Shown piece after piece: positions 19,406 through 27,123 of a stretch of 41,253 nucleotides of DNA. The DNA is from Streptomyces albospinus (GTDB lineage Bacteria > Actinomycetota > Actinomycetes > Streptomycetales > Streptomycetaceae): contig NZ_BMRP01000017.1 in NCBI RefSeq assembly GCF_014648695.1, forward strand, positions 1 through 41,253. Reading direction: 5' to 3'. Both the position numbers and the translations under genes were made by a program. The notes below the pieces were generated by a model. The model made no database searches. It saw only the letters and a program-made list of their open reading frames with translations, and was not told the origin of the DNA. Each line of letters starts with the position of its first letter. The first letter of the stretch is position 1.

Positions 19406-19428
19406 ACAGCCGAGGGCGGTCCGGCTGT
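19406..19428 (+). terminator. Terminator of the PAS-SpoIIE gene
   Basis: ACAGCCG (19406-19412) and CGGCTGT (19422-19428) form a perfect 7-bp stem around a 9-nt loop, 12 nt after the stop codon. Confidence 0.6.
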
Positions 19429-19706
19429 GGGGATGCCGGTCGCCCCGAGGGTCGCGGTCGGTGAACGGTTCGTCATATAACGGCTGAGATCGGTCCGTTG
19501 GGGTCGGTCGAGGTCAGTGGGGAATGGATGACGATCGATCGAGGATGGTTGATGATCGGTTGTTGATGGCGGATGCGGATGTTGGCACACGTTGACGCCT
19601 GCGCTCGGGTACGCCGTAACGCCTACGCCGTCCCTTGTATTGCCGTGGTCGCTTGTCTTGCCGGGGTGGCCGGAAGGTGCGGCGGAGTGGGGGGCTCGGC
19701 GCCCTT

Positions 19707-19753
19707 GTCCGTAGCGCCGGTGCTGCGGATGTCCGTAGCGCGGGTGCGGCGGA
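19707..19753. repeat. 24-bp tandem duplication in a convergent intergenic region
   Basis: Two copies of a 23-nt unit starting GTCCGTAGCGC (19707-19729 and 19731-19753) differ at only two positions. They lie in the 417-bp gap between convergent genes. The left part of this gap (about 19470-19570) is unusually AT-rich, with many short GAT/GGT-type repeats. No gene is supported in the gap. Confidence 0.6.
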
Positions 19754-19762
19754 AAGCGCATA

Positions 19763-19778
19763 CGGGACCGCGGTCCCG
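19763..19778 (-). terminator. 16-nt perfect palindrome after the NsdA-type gene
   Basis: CGGGACCG followed directly by its reverse complement CGGTCCCG, starting 34 nt beyond the stop codon of the leftward regulator gene. As RNA it folds into a short GC stem and may terminate that transcript. A protein site is also possible because there is no loop. Confidence 0.4.
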
Positions 19779-19811
19779 AGCGCCGACCGCGCTGCGGTGC
19801 CGGCCGCCGGG

Positions 19812-21332
19812 TCAGACCGAGAAGTTCGGTCCCGTCCCGATTCCCGGTCCCAGCGACGCGCCCTTGGCCCGGGGTTTCGCCTTCGGCAGGACCTGCTGGA
19901 TCTCCTCGCGCAGGTCCTGGATCTTGCCGTAGTCGGCGTACTGGCCGGTGAGCCGGAACATCTCGCGGAGCCGGTCCCAGGTGCGGTGTGAGGAGTTCTC
20001 GCCGATGGAGACCAGGGCCAACCGGGCGTAGCGGTCGGCCTGTTCGGGGTCGTCGCCGATGAAACAGGCCGAGGCCATCGAGATGTAGTCGAAGATCTGC
20101 GACCGCTGACGGCCGTTCTCCCTCAGCTGGAGGGCCTTCCTGGCGTGACTCTGGGCGATCTTGGCGGCCGACGGGTCGTGCTCGGCGAGCGTACGGAACG
20201 CCAGCGCCTGCATGCCGTGGAGGTCCGCCTCGTCGAACATCTGCATCCAGCACGGCGGCGGCACATCGCCCTTGTCCGAGACGAACAGCTCCTCCGCCTC
20301 GCCGAGCGTGCGGCGCATCGCCTGGCCGTGCCCCTTCGACGCCTGGGCCCATGCCTCGATGGTGTGCAGCATGGCGCGGGTCCGCGGCAGGGTCTCGCCA
20401 CCGGATCCGGACTGGGCCAGCTTCATCAGGTCGAGTGCGTCGTCCGGGCGCCCCAGGTGGACCATCTGGCGCGCGGCCCGGGAGAGCGCTTCGCCGGCCC
20501 GCGGGCGGTCGCCGCCCTCGCGGGCCGCATGGGCGGCGATGATGAAGTACTTCTGCGCGGTGGGCTCCAGGCCGACGTCGTGGGACATCCAGCCGGCCAG
20601 TACGGCGAGGTTGGCCGCGACCCCCCAGAGCCTCCGCTGGAGGTGGTCGGGGTGGCGGTAGGCGAGCATGCCGCCGACCTCGTTGAGCTGGCCGACCACG
20701 GCCTTGCGCTGCAACCCGCCGCCGCGGGCCGCGTCCCAGGCGCGGAACACCTCGACCGAGCGCTCCAGCGCGTCGATCTCCTGCGACCCCACGGGGGCCG
20801 CCTCATAGCGGTCGAGGCCGATCTGGTCGAGTTCGTGCAGGGAGGAGTGGGCGAGCGGATCGTCGTGGCGGAGGGCGGTAGAGGCCGGTTCGGTGTGCAG
20901 CCAGTCGTGCATGGCGCCGGTGAGTGCGGAGCCCGCGGCGAGCGCAGCGCCCGCACCCACCAAGCCGCGTCGATTGAGCATGAGGTCCATTCCCGTGAAT
21001 TCCGTGAGGACCGCGGCGGTCCGTTCGGGAGCCCACGGCAGACCGTCCATGGCCTGCCGCTTCCCCGAGCGACCGGTTCTGGCGAACCCGAGGTCCTCGA
21101 TGGTTACGACACGGCCGAGGCGCTCGGTGAAGAGGGAAGCCAGGACCTTGGGCACCGGATCCCGGGGGGTCTCCCCCATGTCGATCCAGCGCCGTACCCG
21201 CGAGGTGTCGGTCGCCAGCTGCGGATGGCCCATGGCCGCCGCCTGCCGGTTGACCAGCCTCGCCAGTTCTCCTTTGGACCAGCCGGCCAGACCGAAAAGA
21301 TCCGCGAGACGGGTGTTCGGCTCCCTGTTCAC
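19812..21332 (-). CDS. NsdA-family helix-turn-helix/TPR-like developmental regulator
   Basis: A 506-residue regulator. The N-terminal 90 residues form a helix-turn-helix-like domain (NTRLADLFGLAGWSKGELAR, SRVRRWIDMGETPRDPVPKV, RLGRVVTIEDLG). An alanine-rich stretch near 120-140 follows, and the rest is a helical solenoid of TPR-like repeats (for example YFIIAAHAAREGGDRPRAGE). This layout is that of NsdA/NsdB, negative regulators of sporulation and antibiotic synthesis in Streptomyces. Which paralogue it is cannot be decided here. The start is GTG 21332, with a G-rich stretch (GGGGG) 6 nt upstream; the ATG at 21383 is less likely. It is divergent from a phosphotransferase-fold gene across a region with three 10-bp direct repeats. 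Confidence 0.85.
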   Translation of the reverse strand: MNREPNTRLADLFGLAGWSKGELARLVNRQAAAMGHPQLATDTSRVRRWIDMGETPRDPVPKVLASLFTERLGRVVTIEDLGFARTGRSGKRQAMDGLPWAPERTAAVLTEFTGMDLMLNRRGLVGAGAALAAGSALTGAMHDWLHTEPASTALRHDDPLAHSSLHELDQIGLDRYEAAPVGSQEIDALERSVEVFRAWDAARGGGLQRKAVVGQLNEVGGMLAYRHPDHLQRRLWGVAANLAVLAGWMSHDVGLEPTAQKYFIIAAHAAREGGDRPRAGEALSRAARQMVHLGRPDDALDLMKLAQSGSGGETLPRTRAMLHTIEAWAQASKGHGQAMRRTLGEAEELFVSDKGDVPPPCWMQMFDEADLHGMQALAFRTLAEHDPSAAKIAQSHARKALQLRENGRQRSQIFDYISMASACFIGDDPEQADRYARLALVSIGENSSHRTWDRLREMFRLTGQYADYGKIQDLREEIQQVLPKAKPRAKGASLGPGIGTGPNFSV

Positions 21333-21397
21333 GTCAAGCCCCCAGGTTCCTCGACTGAGTTGACAGTAACCGGCCGGTGACATGCGGTGCGACCATT

Positions 21398-21427
21398 CGC
21401 CAGGGTTCGCCAGGGTGCGCCAGATGG
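21398..21427. repeat. Three 10-bp direct repeats upstream of the NsdA-type gene
   Basis: CGCCAGGGTT, CGCCAGGGTG and CGCCAGATGG follow one another without gap (21398-21427). A period of 10 bp places every copy on the same DNA face, as expected for cooperative binding. They lie about 65-95 nt from the GTG of the regulator, upstream of a TACTGT -10-like hexamer (minus strand, near 21370). The remaining part of the 284-bp divergent gap has no gene. Confidence 0.55.
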
Positions 21428-21616
21428 TCTGCCACCCGTAGCCGCGTGTTCGGTAGGTGTGCAGCCCCCGGCCCGGTGGCGGGACCGCATTCCCCAGGGT
21501 GCGCGCCCTTCACAGGGACCCTGGATCGGCCTCCTGCACGGGGCCCGTTCACGGGTTCCCCCACCGGGCCGGGAGCGCACGCAACTCGTCGGCGCACGAA
21601 GGGATCTGTCTCACCC

Positions 21617-22750
21617 ATGTATGCAGCATCGTCCGCCGTGACCGCCCCCACCCGGACGTACCGCCCGCATCCTGCCGGCAGCGGGCCGTATCTCGATCCC
21701 TCCCCTTCCGCGGGGGCGGTGACCGGTCTCCCCGGCGGCCGGAACCGGCGGGCACAGGGGATGGGCACCCAACCGCTCAGCGGGAGACTCGACTTGTCCG
21801 GCCCTCAGGGCGCCCAGCTGCGCGCCGCCGTAGCCTCGGTGCACCGCATCTGCCCGGAGTTCAATCCGGTCCAGGTGCTGCGCCGCAGTGGAAAGTCCGT
21901 ACTCCTCGTGGGCACGACCGGGCGGATGAGCGCGGTCGCCAAGTGTTTACTGGACCATTCGCCCGCGTGGGTCGAGAGCTTCCAGCAGGAAATAAGCGCG
22001 TACCGGGCATTCGTCCGGCACCGTCCGCCGGTCCGGGTGCCGCGTCTGGTGGCAGCCGATCCCGACAACTGCACGCTGGTCGTCGAGCGGATGCCGGGCC
22101 GGGTGGCGGCCCTGACGCGGCATCCCCAGGAGGCGCCGCCGCGCGCCGATGTGCGGGCCGCGCTGGGCGCGATCTGCCGGATCAATCTGTGGCGCCCGCC
22201 CGCCGGGCTGTTCGACGCCCCCCTGGACTACGCGGGCCGGATCGGGCGCTACCACGACCTGGGGCTGCTCACCGACCGTGATCTGGGGGACCTCCAGAAA
22301 CTGCTGCACGGCCTCTCGCACACCCAGGGCCAGTTCTGTCACGGCGACGCGCTGCTGAACAACGTCCTGCTGTCCCCCGCGGGCCCGGTGCTGCTCGACT
22401 GGGACAACGCGGGCTGGTACCTGCCGGGCTACGACCTGGCCACCCTGTGGTCGGTGCTCGGTGACGCGCCGGTGGCCCGCCGGCACATCAGCCAGCTCGC
22501 CCAGGCCGCGGGCACCGCCTCGCGGGACGCCTTCCTGGTGAATCTGATGCTGGTGCTCACCCGCGAGATCCGTCGCTACGAGACCGCGGTCCAGCGCACC
22601 ATGCGCGAGCCCACGCCGACCGGGACACCGGGTCCGGGACAGCCCGGGGCGCCCGCGGCGGGCGAGGAGCAGCGGCTGCTCCTGCGCCGACTGCACGACG
22701 ACTGCCAGATGGCACGGCGTGCGGTACGGGCGGCGGTCGGCACTCGCTGA
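21617..22750 (+). CDS. Aminoglycoside phosphotransferase/choline kinase-fold protein with a TTA codon
   Basis: A 377-residue protein with a kinase-like APH fold. The catalytic loop is FCHGDALLNNVLL (HGD...N) and the metal-binding motif is VLLDWDNAGWYLPGYDLA. The N-lobe at about 55-160 has VLLVGTTGRMSAVAK and QEISAYRAFVRH, with the Lys and Glu expected to hold ATP. Substrate is unknown; antibiotic resistance should not be assumed. ATG 21617 is used because codon positions are already G/C-biased from there, but ATG 21761 (329 aa) is possible. Codon 111 (21947-21949) is TTA, so translation in Streptomyces would depend on the bldA leucyl-tRNA. It is divergent from the NsdA-type regulator and followed by two strong terminators. 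Confidence 0.85.
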   Translation: MYAASSAVTAPTRTYRPHPAGSGPYLDPSPSAGAVTGLPGGRNRRAQGMGTQPLSGRLDLSGPQGAQLRAAVASVHRICPEFNPVQVLRRSGKSVLLVGTTGRMSAVAKCLLDHSPAWVESFQQEISAYRAFVRHRPPVRVPRLVAADPDNCTLVVERMPGRVAALTRHPQEAPPRADVRAALGAICRINLWRPPAGLFDAPLDYAGRIGRYHDLGLLTDRDLGDLQKLLHGLSHTQGQFCHGDALLNNVLLSPAGPVLLDWDNAGWYLPGYDLATLWSVLGDAPVARRHISQLAQAAGTASRDAFLVNLMLVLTREIRRYETAVQRTMREPTPTGTPGPGQPGAPAAGEEQRLLLRRLHDDCQMARRAVRAAVGTR

Positions 22751-22756
22751 CCGCCG

Positions 22757-22782
22757 GGGGGTGCCGGCGAGGCGGCACCCCC
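22757..22782 (+). terminator. Terminator 1 after the phosphotransferase-fold gene
   Basis: A perfect 10-bp stem, GGGGGTGCCG / CGGCACCCCC, with a 6-nt loop, 6 nt after the stop codon. Confidence 0.85.
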
Positions 22783-22792
22783 GAAGGGGAAT

Positions 22793-22830
22793 GGTGAGCG
22801 GCGCAGCCCCTCGGGGGCGCGCCGCTCACC
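22793..22830 (+). terminator. Terminator 2, long hairpin
   Basis: A 12-bp perfect stem (GGTGAGCGGCGC / GCGCCGCTCACC) extended inside by GCCCC/GGGGC after a single bulged A, with a TCG loop: 17 bp in all. Together with the preceding hairpin it makes a tandem terminator. Confidence 0.9.
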
Positions 22831-23092
22831 CCTGTATTGGTCCATTCCACTGACGTTTCGCAGCCCCGGGCTCCGCCCCGGGAAGACTCCTCCGGTGACG
22901 CCCTGACATGCGACATCCCAACCGGATGAGGTAGTTGACGGAACGTCGGCAAGCCTCTGGCTCTCGGCCGACCGAGGGCTTTAGTCTCGGGTTCTCCCGC
23001 ACGGCCGTAGGACCTGGCTGATGGTGAACGCCGGACCAGGTCCTGGCACACCGTCACACCGCCCCGGCTCGGGCCGGCTTGAGGAGGCTGTT
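22831..23092 (+). promoter_or_regulatory. Long leader region of the amidase gene with a 9-bp hairpin
   Basis: This 262-nt gap contains a CCCGGG-CTCCG-CCCCGGG hairpin near 22866 and AGGACCTGG (23009-23017) pairing perfectly with CCAGGTCCT (23036-23044) across an 18-nt loop. A TTGACG hexamer (22936-22941) is a possible -35, without a convincing -10. Cell-wall hydrolase genes of streptomycetes are often preceded by c-di-AMP riboswitches, but I could not find the conserved core of that element here. Confidence 0.35.
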
Positions 23093-25129
23093 TTGCGAGG
23101 ATCCGCCCCGGAAGACGACACGAGAACCCACCGTCCCGCGCTGTGCAGGTCCGCCACCGCCGTCGCCGCCGCGGTGCTGCTGCTGCCGATGGTCTCGGCG
23201 GCTCCGTCCGCACATGCCGGGCAGCCCCGGTCCGACGCGCTCCAGCGAGCCTTCGGCGAGGCCGCCGCGCGCTTCCACGTGCCCCGCAGTGTGCTCCTGG
23301 GCGTCTCGTATCTGGAGTCCCGCTGGGACGGCCACGGCGGCGCACCCAGCGTCTCCGGGGGCTACGGCCCGATGCACCTGACCGACGCCCGCGCGGCCGT
23401 GGCGCGGCTGCCGGAGTTCAGCGGTGACGACGAGGACGCCCGTGGCGACACCTCCCGGACCCGCCGGACGGTGCCGGCCGCGCAGGCGCGCCGGGCGGTG
23501 CTGCCCGCCCAACTCCCGGCCCGGCTGCGGACGTTGCCCGAGGCGGCGAAGCTGACCGGGCTGCCGGCGGCGAAGCTGCGCACCGACTCCGCGGCGAATG
23601 TGCTCGGCGGCGCTGCCCTGCTGGCCGCGGCGCAGCGCGGGCTGCGGCTGCCGGCGAGCAGCGACCCGGCGAAGTGGTACGCGGCGGTGGCGCGCTACGG
23701 TGGCGAGGACAGTGCGCGCGGCGGCGCGGCCTTCGCGAACGACGTTTTCTCGGTGATGCGCCGCGGCCAGTCGCGGACCACCGACGCCGGCCAGCGGGTC
23801 ACCCTGGCCGCCGCGCCGGCACTGACCGCCGATCCCGCCCAGGCGAAACGTATCGGCGCGTCCGCCGGCTCCGCACAGCGGCGGACCTCCGCCCACGGCT
23901 CCGCGGGTGCGCTGGAGTGCCCCTGGACCGTCGCCTGCGAGTCCTGGCCGGCCCCGTACGAGGTGTACGACAAGACCAACTACGGCAACCACGACCTGGC
24001 GGACCGCCCCAAGGACCAGCGGATCGACACCATCGTCATCCATGACACCGAGGGGTCCTGGGAGACCAGCCTCCGGCTGATCAAGGACCCCAAGTACGTG
24101 TCCTGGCACTACACCGTCCGCTCCTCGGACGGGCTGATCGCGCAGCACGTGCCGACCAAGGACGTCGCCTGGCACGCGGGCAACTGGTTCGTGAACTCGC
24201 ACTCGATCGGCATCGAGCACGAGGGCTTCCTCGCCGCGCCGGACGCCTGGTACACGGAGGCGATGTACCGGACGTCGGCCCGCCTGGTGACGTACCTGGC
24301 CCACAGGTACGGCATCCCGCTGGACCGGCAGCACATCCTGGGCCACGACAACGTGCCGGGCACCACGACGTCCACGATCCCCGGGATGCACACCGACCCC
24401 GGCCCGTACTGGGACTGGGCGCACTACTTCACCCTGCTGGGCCGGCCGTTCATCCCCACCGCGGGCCCGCACGGCGGCCTGGTCACCATCCTGCCCCTCT
24501 ACCCGCTCAACCGGCCGGGCTACACCGGCTGCGCGCAGGCCGGCCTGCCGTGCCCCGACCACGGCTCCACGGCCGTCCGGCTGCACACCGGGCCGAGCGA
24601 GAGCGCCCCGCTGGTCCAGGACATCGGGCTGCATCCGGACGGCTCCGCCACGACGACCGGGGTCAACGACACGGGGGCGCGGGCGACGACGGGCCAGCGG
24701 TTCGCGGTGGCCGGCCGGTCCGGCGACTGGACGGCGATCTGGTACCTCGGGCAGAAGGCGTGGTTCCGCAATCCGCTCGTCGTTCCCACGGCCGTGAACG
24801 CCAAGGGCCTGGTCGCCACACCGAAGGCCGGCCGGGCGGAGATCCCGGTCTACGGACGCGCGTACCCGGAGACCGCGGCATACCCGTCGCGGGTGCCGGT
24901 GCAGGCGGTCTCCCCGCTGCCGTACAAGCTCCTCGCCGGTCAGGCGTACGCGGTCGGCGGGCGCCTCCCGAGCGACTACTTCTACGCGCCGACCTTCGAC
25001 CTGGGCAAGCATGCGATCGTCCGCGGCCGGGACGAGTACTACGAGATCCAGCTCGGGCACCGGGTGGGGTACGTACGGGCGGCCGATGTGGACGTCAGGC
25101 CCTCGGAGTCGCCGGCGTCGGGGTCGTAG
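23093..25129 (+). CDS. Secreted peptidoglycan hydrolase: transglycosylase-like domain plus N-acetylmuramoyl-L-alanine amidase
   Basis: A 678-residue exported protein. TTG 23093 is the likely start: GAGGAGG ends 5 nt before it, whereas ATG 23021 lacks a ribosome site and lies inside the leader hairpin. A signal peptide follows (AVAAAVLLLPMV, cleavage AHA/GQ near 42). Residues 50-220 resemble a lysozyme/SLT fold, with Glu75 in SYLESRWDG and SVSGGYGPMHL (86-96). Residues about 285-450 are an Amidase_2 (PGRP/T7 lysozyme-type) domain with zinc ligands His317 (IVIHDTEG), His418 (ILGHDN) and Asp435 (TDPGPYWDW). The C-terminal 200 residues are SH3-like repeats (VRLHTGPSESAPLVQDIG) probably binding the wall. 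The amidase is certain; activity of the first domain is inferred. Confidence 0.92.
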   Translation: MRGSAPEDDTRTHRPALCRSATAVAAAVLLLPMVSAAPSAHAGQPRSDALQRAFGEAAARFHVPRSVLLGVSYLESRWDGHGGAPSVSGGYGPMHLTDARAAVARLPEFSGDDEDARGDTSRTRRTVPAAQARRAVLPAQLPARLRTLPEAAKLTGLPAAKLRTDSAANVLGGAALLAAAQRGLRLPASSDPAKWYAAVARYGGEDSARGGAAFANDVFSVMRRGQSRTTDAGQRVTLAAAPALTADPAQAKRIGASAGSAQRRTSAHGSAGALECPWTVACESWPAPYEVYDKTNYGNHDLADRPKDQRIDTIVIHDTEGSWETSLRLIKDPKYVSWHYTVRSSDGLIAQHVPTKDVAWHAGNWFVNSHSIGIEHEGFLAAPDAWYTEAMYRTSARLVTYLAHRYGIPLDRQHILGHDNVPGTTTSTIPGMHTDPGPYWDWAHYFTLLGRPFIPTAGPHGGLVTILPLYPLNRPGYTGCAQAGLPCPDHGSTAVRLHTGPSESAPLVQDIGLHPDGSATTTGVNDTGARATTGQRFAVAGRSGDWTAIWYLGQKAWFRNPLVVPTAVNAKGLVATPKAGRAEIPVYGRAYPETAAYPSRVPVQAVSPLPYKLLAGQAYAVGGRLPSDYFYAPTFDLGKHAIVRGRDEYYEIQLGHRVGYVRAADVDVRPSESPASGS

Positions 25130-25158
25130 ACGAGCGGGGCGCGCCCGAAGAACGCGTC

Positions 25159-25194
25159 GCGCCCGGTGGGCGGCAGGGGCCGTCCACCGGGCGC
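25159..25194. terminator. Bidirectional terminator
   Basis: An 11-bp perfect stem (GCGCCCGGTGG 25159-25169 / CCACCGGGCGC 25184-25194), extended outward by GCGT/ACGC across a small internal loop. It sits between the convergent amidase and hypothetical genes. Confidence 0.85.
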
Positions 25195-25224
25195 GAACGC
25201 GCTCCGCGGTATGTCCGCTCCGGG

Positions 25225-25722
25225 TCAGCCCTGCTGGAAGAGCTCCGCGGGGAGCGGCTTGAGCAGCGCGTACAGGTCGTCCGTGATCGGACGGTCCCAG
25301 CTGGCGATGGTGACCAGCACGCCGTCGCTGCGGTCGAACTGCGCGCAGGAGATGCGGCTCTCGGAGCACTTGATGCGCTTGACGATGAGGAGGTTGTCCT
25401 CGTGCATCACGGGGGTGTCCTCACTCTCGACGACCGTCACCGGCTCGTCGTTGCCGAGCGCCGCGAGCAGCTGGGCCACCTCGAAGGGCACCTCGCCCTC
25501 GTCCAGCTCGCGGGCCGGGGAGCCCTCCGGCAGATTGCCGATGATCATCGCGGGGCCGCGCCCGCCGAACAGGTCGTAGCGGAGGAAGACGCCCTGGCAG
25601 CTCCCGTCCGGCGCGGGCAGCAGCCCGGCCCCGAGATTGCCGGGCCAGTCCCCGGGGTCCATGGCGAGTACGTCGAAGTCTGGACCGGCGGGCGTGGCGC
25701 TACGGCGGCGGAGGAAGGACAT
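25225..25722 (-). CDS. Conserved hypothetical protein, 165 aa
   Basis: A 165-residue acidic cytosolic protein with no signal peptide or membrane segment. After a basic MSFLRRR start it alternates strands and helices (FDVLAMDPGDWPGNLG, GVFLRYDLFGGRGPAMIIG, NLLIVKRIKCSESRISC, ITDDLYALLKPLPAELF). Two cysteines lie six residues apart (CSESRISC). Codon usage is strongly coding-like. No family recognised. It is convergent with the amidase gene and lies 74 nt after the CGNR regulator gene on the same strand, so cotranscription is possible. Confidence 0.75.
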   Translation of the reverse strand: MSFLRRRSATPAGPDFDVLAMDPGDWPGNLGAGLLPAPDGSCQGVFLRYDLFGGRGPAMIIGNLPEGSPARELDEGEVPFEVAQLLAALGNDEPVTVVESEDTPVMHEDNLLIVKRIKCSESRISCAQFDRSDGVLVTIASWDRPITDDLYALLKPLPAELFQQG

Positions 25723-25796
25723 GCCGCCATCGTACGTGGCCCGGCCCCGGTCGCCGCGCGGACGTCGGCCGCGACGCGTCAGCGGGGACGGCACCG

Positions 25797-26420
25797 TCAG
25801 CCGGACGGATTCCCGGGCGCGCCGCCGCGCTGCTCCCGGTGCCGCTCGTGGTGCCGGGCGACCCGGGCGCGGTTGCCGCAGGAGGGTGTGCACCACTCCT
25901 GGCGGGCGTGGTCCTTGACGAAGTAGCGCACACAGCGGGGTGCCGGGCAGGCGCGCAGCAGTTCGCGGTCCGGGCCGTGGAGGAAGGAGATGGCGGCGCG
26001 GGCGAGCGCGGCGGTGAGCCGGTCGGCGGCCGGCGGGGTGCCGGCCGGGAGGTCGCGCAGGGCGGGCGGCGCGTCCGGCTCCCAGCTGAGCCGGGGCGCG
26101 GTCGGGACCCGGGCCGCGGCGGCGTTCAGCCGGCGGATCGCCTCGTCCTCCGGGAGCAGCCGGTGGGCGTCCGCGGCGCTGGGCGGTCCCGGGCGGACGG
26201 CGCGGGCGAACAGCGACCGGACGGCGGACCGCAGCTCCCGGACGGCGGCGAGCAGCGACTCGTCCGGGGTGCCCAGGTCCTGCGCGCCGTCCAGGAGGGC
26301 GGCGCGTTCCGCCACCCATGCCGCGAGCCCCGCCGTATCGGCCAGATCGTCGGCGACGCCGCCGTGCCCGTCGTGGCGGAGGGTGACCGCAAGGTCCAGG
26401 GCGAGCCGTGCTGTTTCCAT
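25797..26420 (-). CDS. CGNR zinc-finger transcriptional regulator (ABATE domain)
   Basis: A 207-residue regulator. Residues 1-150 form the helical ABATE-type ligand domain, opening METARLALDLAVTLRHDG. The C-terminal 45 residues carry the diagnostic zinc finger CPAPRC...WCTPSCGNRARVA with four cysteines and the CGNR signature. ATG 26420 is used; a TACCAT -10-like hexamer (minus strand 26433-26428) ends 7 nt before it and there is no Shine-Dalgarno, so the mRNA may be leaderless. It is divergent from the pdxH-like gene, and a large inverted repeat covers the shared promoter. It probably controls its own gene and the pdxH-MDMPI pair. Effector unknown. Confidence 0.9.
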   Translation of the reverse strand: METARLALDLAVTLRHDGHGGVADDLADTAGLAAWVAERAALLDGAQDLGTPDESLLAAVRELRSAVRSLFARAVRPGPPSAADAHRLLPEDEAIRRLNAAAARVPTAPRLSWEPDAPPALRDLPAGTPPAADRLTAALARAAISFLHGPDRELLRACPAPRCVRYFVKDHARQEWCTPSCGNRARVARHHERHREQRGGAPGNPSG

Positions 26421-26423
26421 GGC

Positions 26424-26454
26424 GCTAATGGTAGCGTCGCCAGCAACCATTAAC
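26424..26454. promoter_or_regulatory. Operator-like inverted repeat between the CGNR and pdxH-like genes
   Basis: Arms GCTAATGGT (26424-26432) and ACCATTAAC (26446-26454) pair at 8 of 9 positions across 13 bp, with centres about two helical turns apart. The left arm covers the TACCAT -10 of the CGNR gene, so binding would repress it and could control pdxH. Confidence 0.6.
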
Positions 26455-26469
26455 ACGTGAGGGGGATAC

Positions 26470-27123
26470 ATGGCCGACCTGCGTCAACTGCTCCGCGATC
26501 TCCCGGTGTTCGGAGGCGAGCTGCCCGCCTTCGACCCGGTGGACACGCCCGACGACCCCGTGGACCTGTTCACCGCATGGCTCCTCGGCGCCATCCGGGC
26601 GCAGATCCCCGAACCGCACGCCATGACGGTCTCCACCGCCGACGCCGACGGCGATCCGTCCGCCCGTACCCTGATCCTCAAGGACATCGACACGGACGGC
26701 TGGCGGTTCGCCGCGCACGACGACAGCACCAAGGGCCGCGAGCTGGCCGCCCGCCCGTATGCCGCGCTGACCTTCTACTGGCAGCCGCTGGCCCGCCAAG
26801 TACGCGTGCGGGGACCGGTGGTGCGGGAGAGGGCGGAGCGTTCCGCCGCCGACTTCCGCGCCCGGGGCACCGGGGCACGCGCCGAGGCCCTGCTCGGCCG
26901 GCAGAGCACGCCGCTGACCGACCCGGCCGAGCGGGACGCCGCGGTGGCCGCCTCCGCCGCCCGGCTCGCCCGCGACCCCGACCTGGTGCCGCCGCAGTGG
27001 ACACTGCACACCGTCCGGGCCGAGTCGGTGGAGTTCTGGCAGGGCGACAAGGAGCGCAACCACACCCGGCTCCTGTACCGCCGGACCGGCACGACGTGGG
27101 AGAAGGGACTCCTGTGGCCATGA
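26470..27123 (+). CDS. Pyridoxamine 5'-phosphate oxidase family protein (PdxH-like)
   Basis: A 217-residue flavin split-barrel protein with PdxH features: FTAWLLGAIRAQIPEPHAMT, RTLILKDIDTDGWRFAAHDD (FMN-phosphate region), KGRELAARPYAALTFYWQPL, VRVRGPVV and the C-terminal NHTRLLYRR...WEKGLLWP. GAGGGGG lies 5 nt before the ATG. Its 3' end overlaps the MDMPI-fold gene by 4 nt (ATGA). It may make pyridoxal phosphate, but family members in this size class also act on other substrates, and pairing with an MDMPI-fold enzyme and CGNR regulator suggests a specialised reaction. Hence no firm pdxH symbol. Confidence 0.88.
   Translation: MADLRQLLRDLPVFGGELPAFDPVDTPDDPVDLFTAWLLGAIRAQIPEPHAMTVSTADADGDPSARTLILKDIDTDGWRFAAHDDSTKGRELAARPYAALTFYWQPLARQVRVRGPVVRERAERSAADFRARGTGARAEALLGRQSTPLTDPAERDAAVAASAARLARDPDLVPPQWTLHTVRAESVEFWQGDKERNHTRLLYRRTGTTWEKGLLWP

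Noticed and set aside
21360..21365. Perfect TTGACA as a -35 box for the kinase-fold gene
   Set aside because: No acceptable -10 hexamer at 16-19 nt downstream, and the gene start is 250 nt away.
21617..22750. Aminoglycoside resistance gene
   Set aside because: The fold is shared by many small-molecule kinases; the setting beside a developmental regulator and the TTA codon do not point to resistance.
22831..23092. c-di-AMP (ydaO-type) riboswitch before the cell-wall hydrolase
   Set aside because: Context is right for streptomycetes, but I could not find the conserved core sequences of that motif; only a generic hairpin is visible.
23054..25369. 771-codon minus-strand frame over the amidase gene
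   Set aside because: Antisense shadow; crosses the terminator and the end of the next gene, Arg/Gly-rich without motifs.
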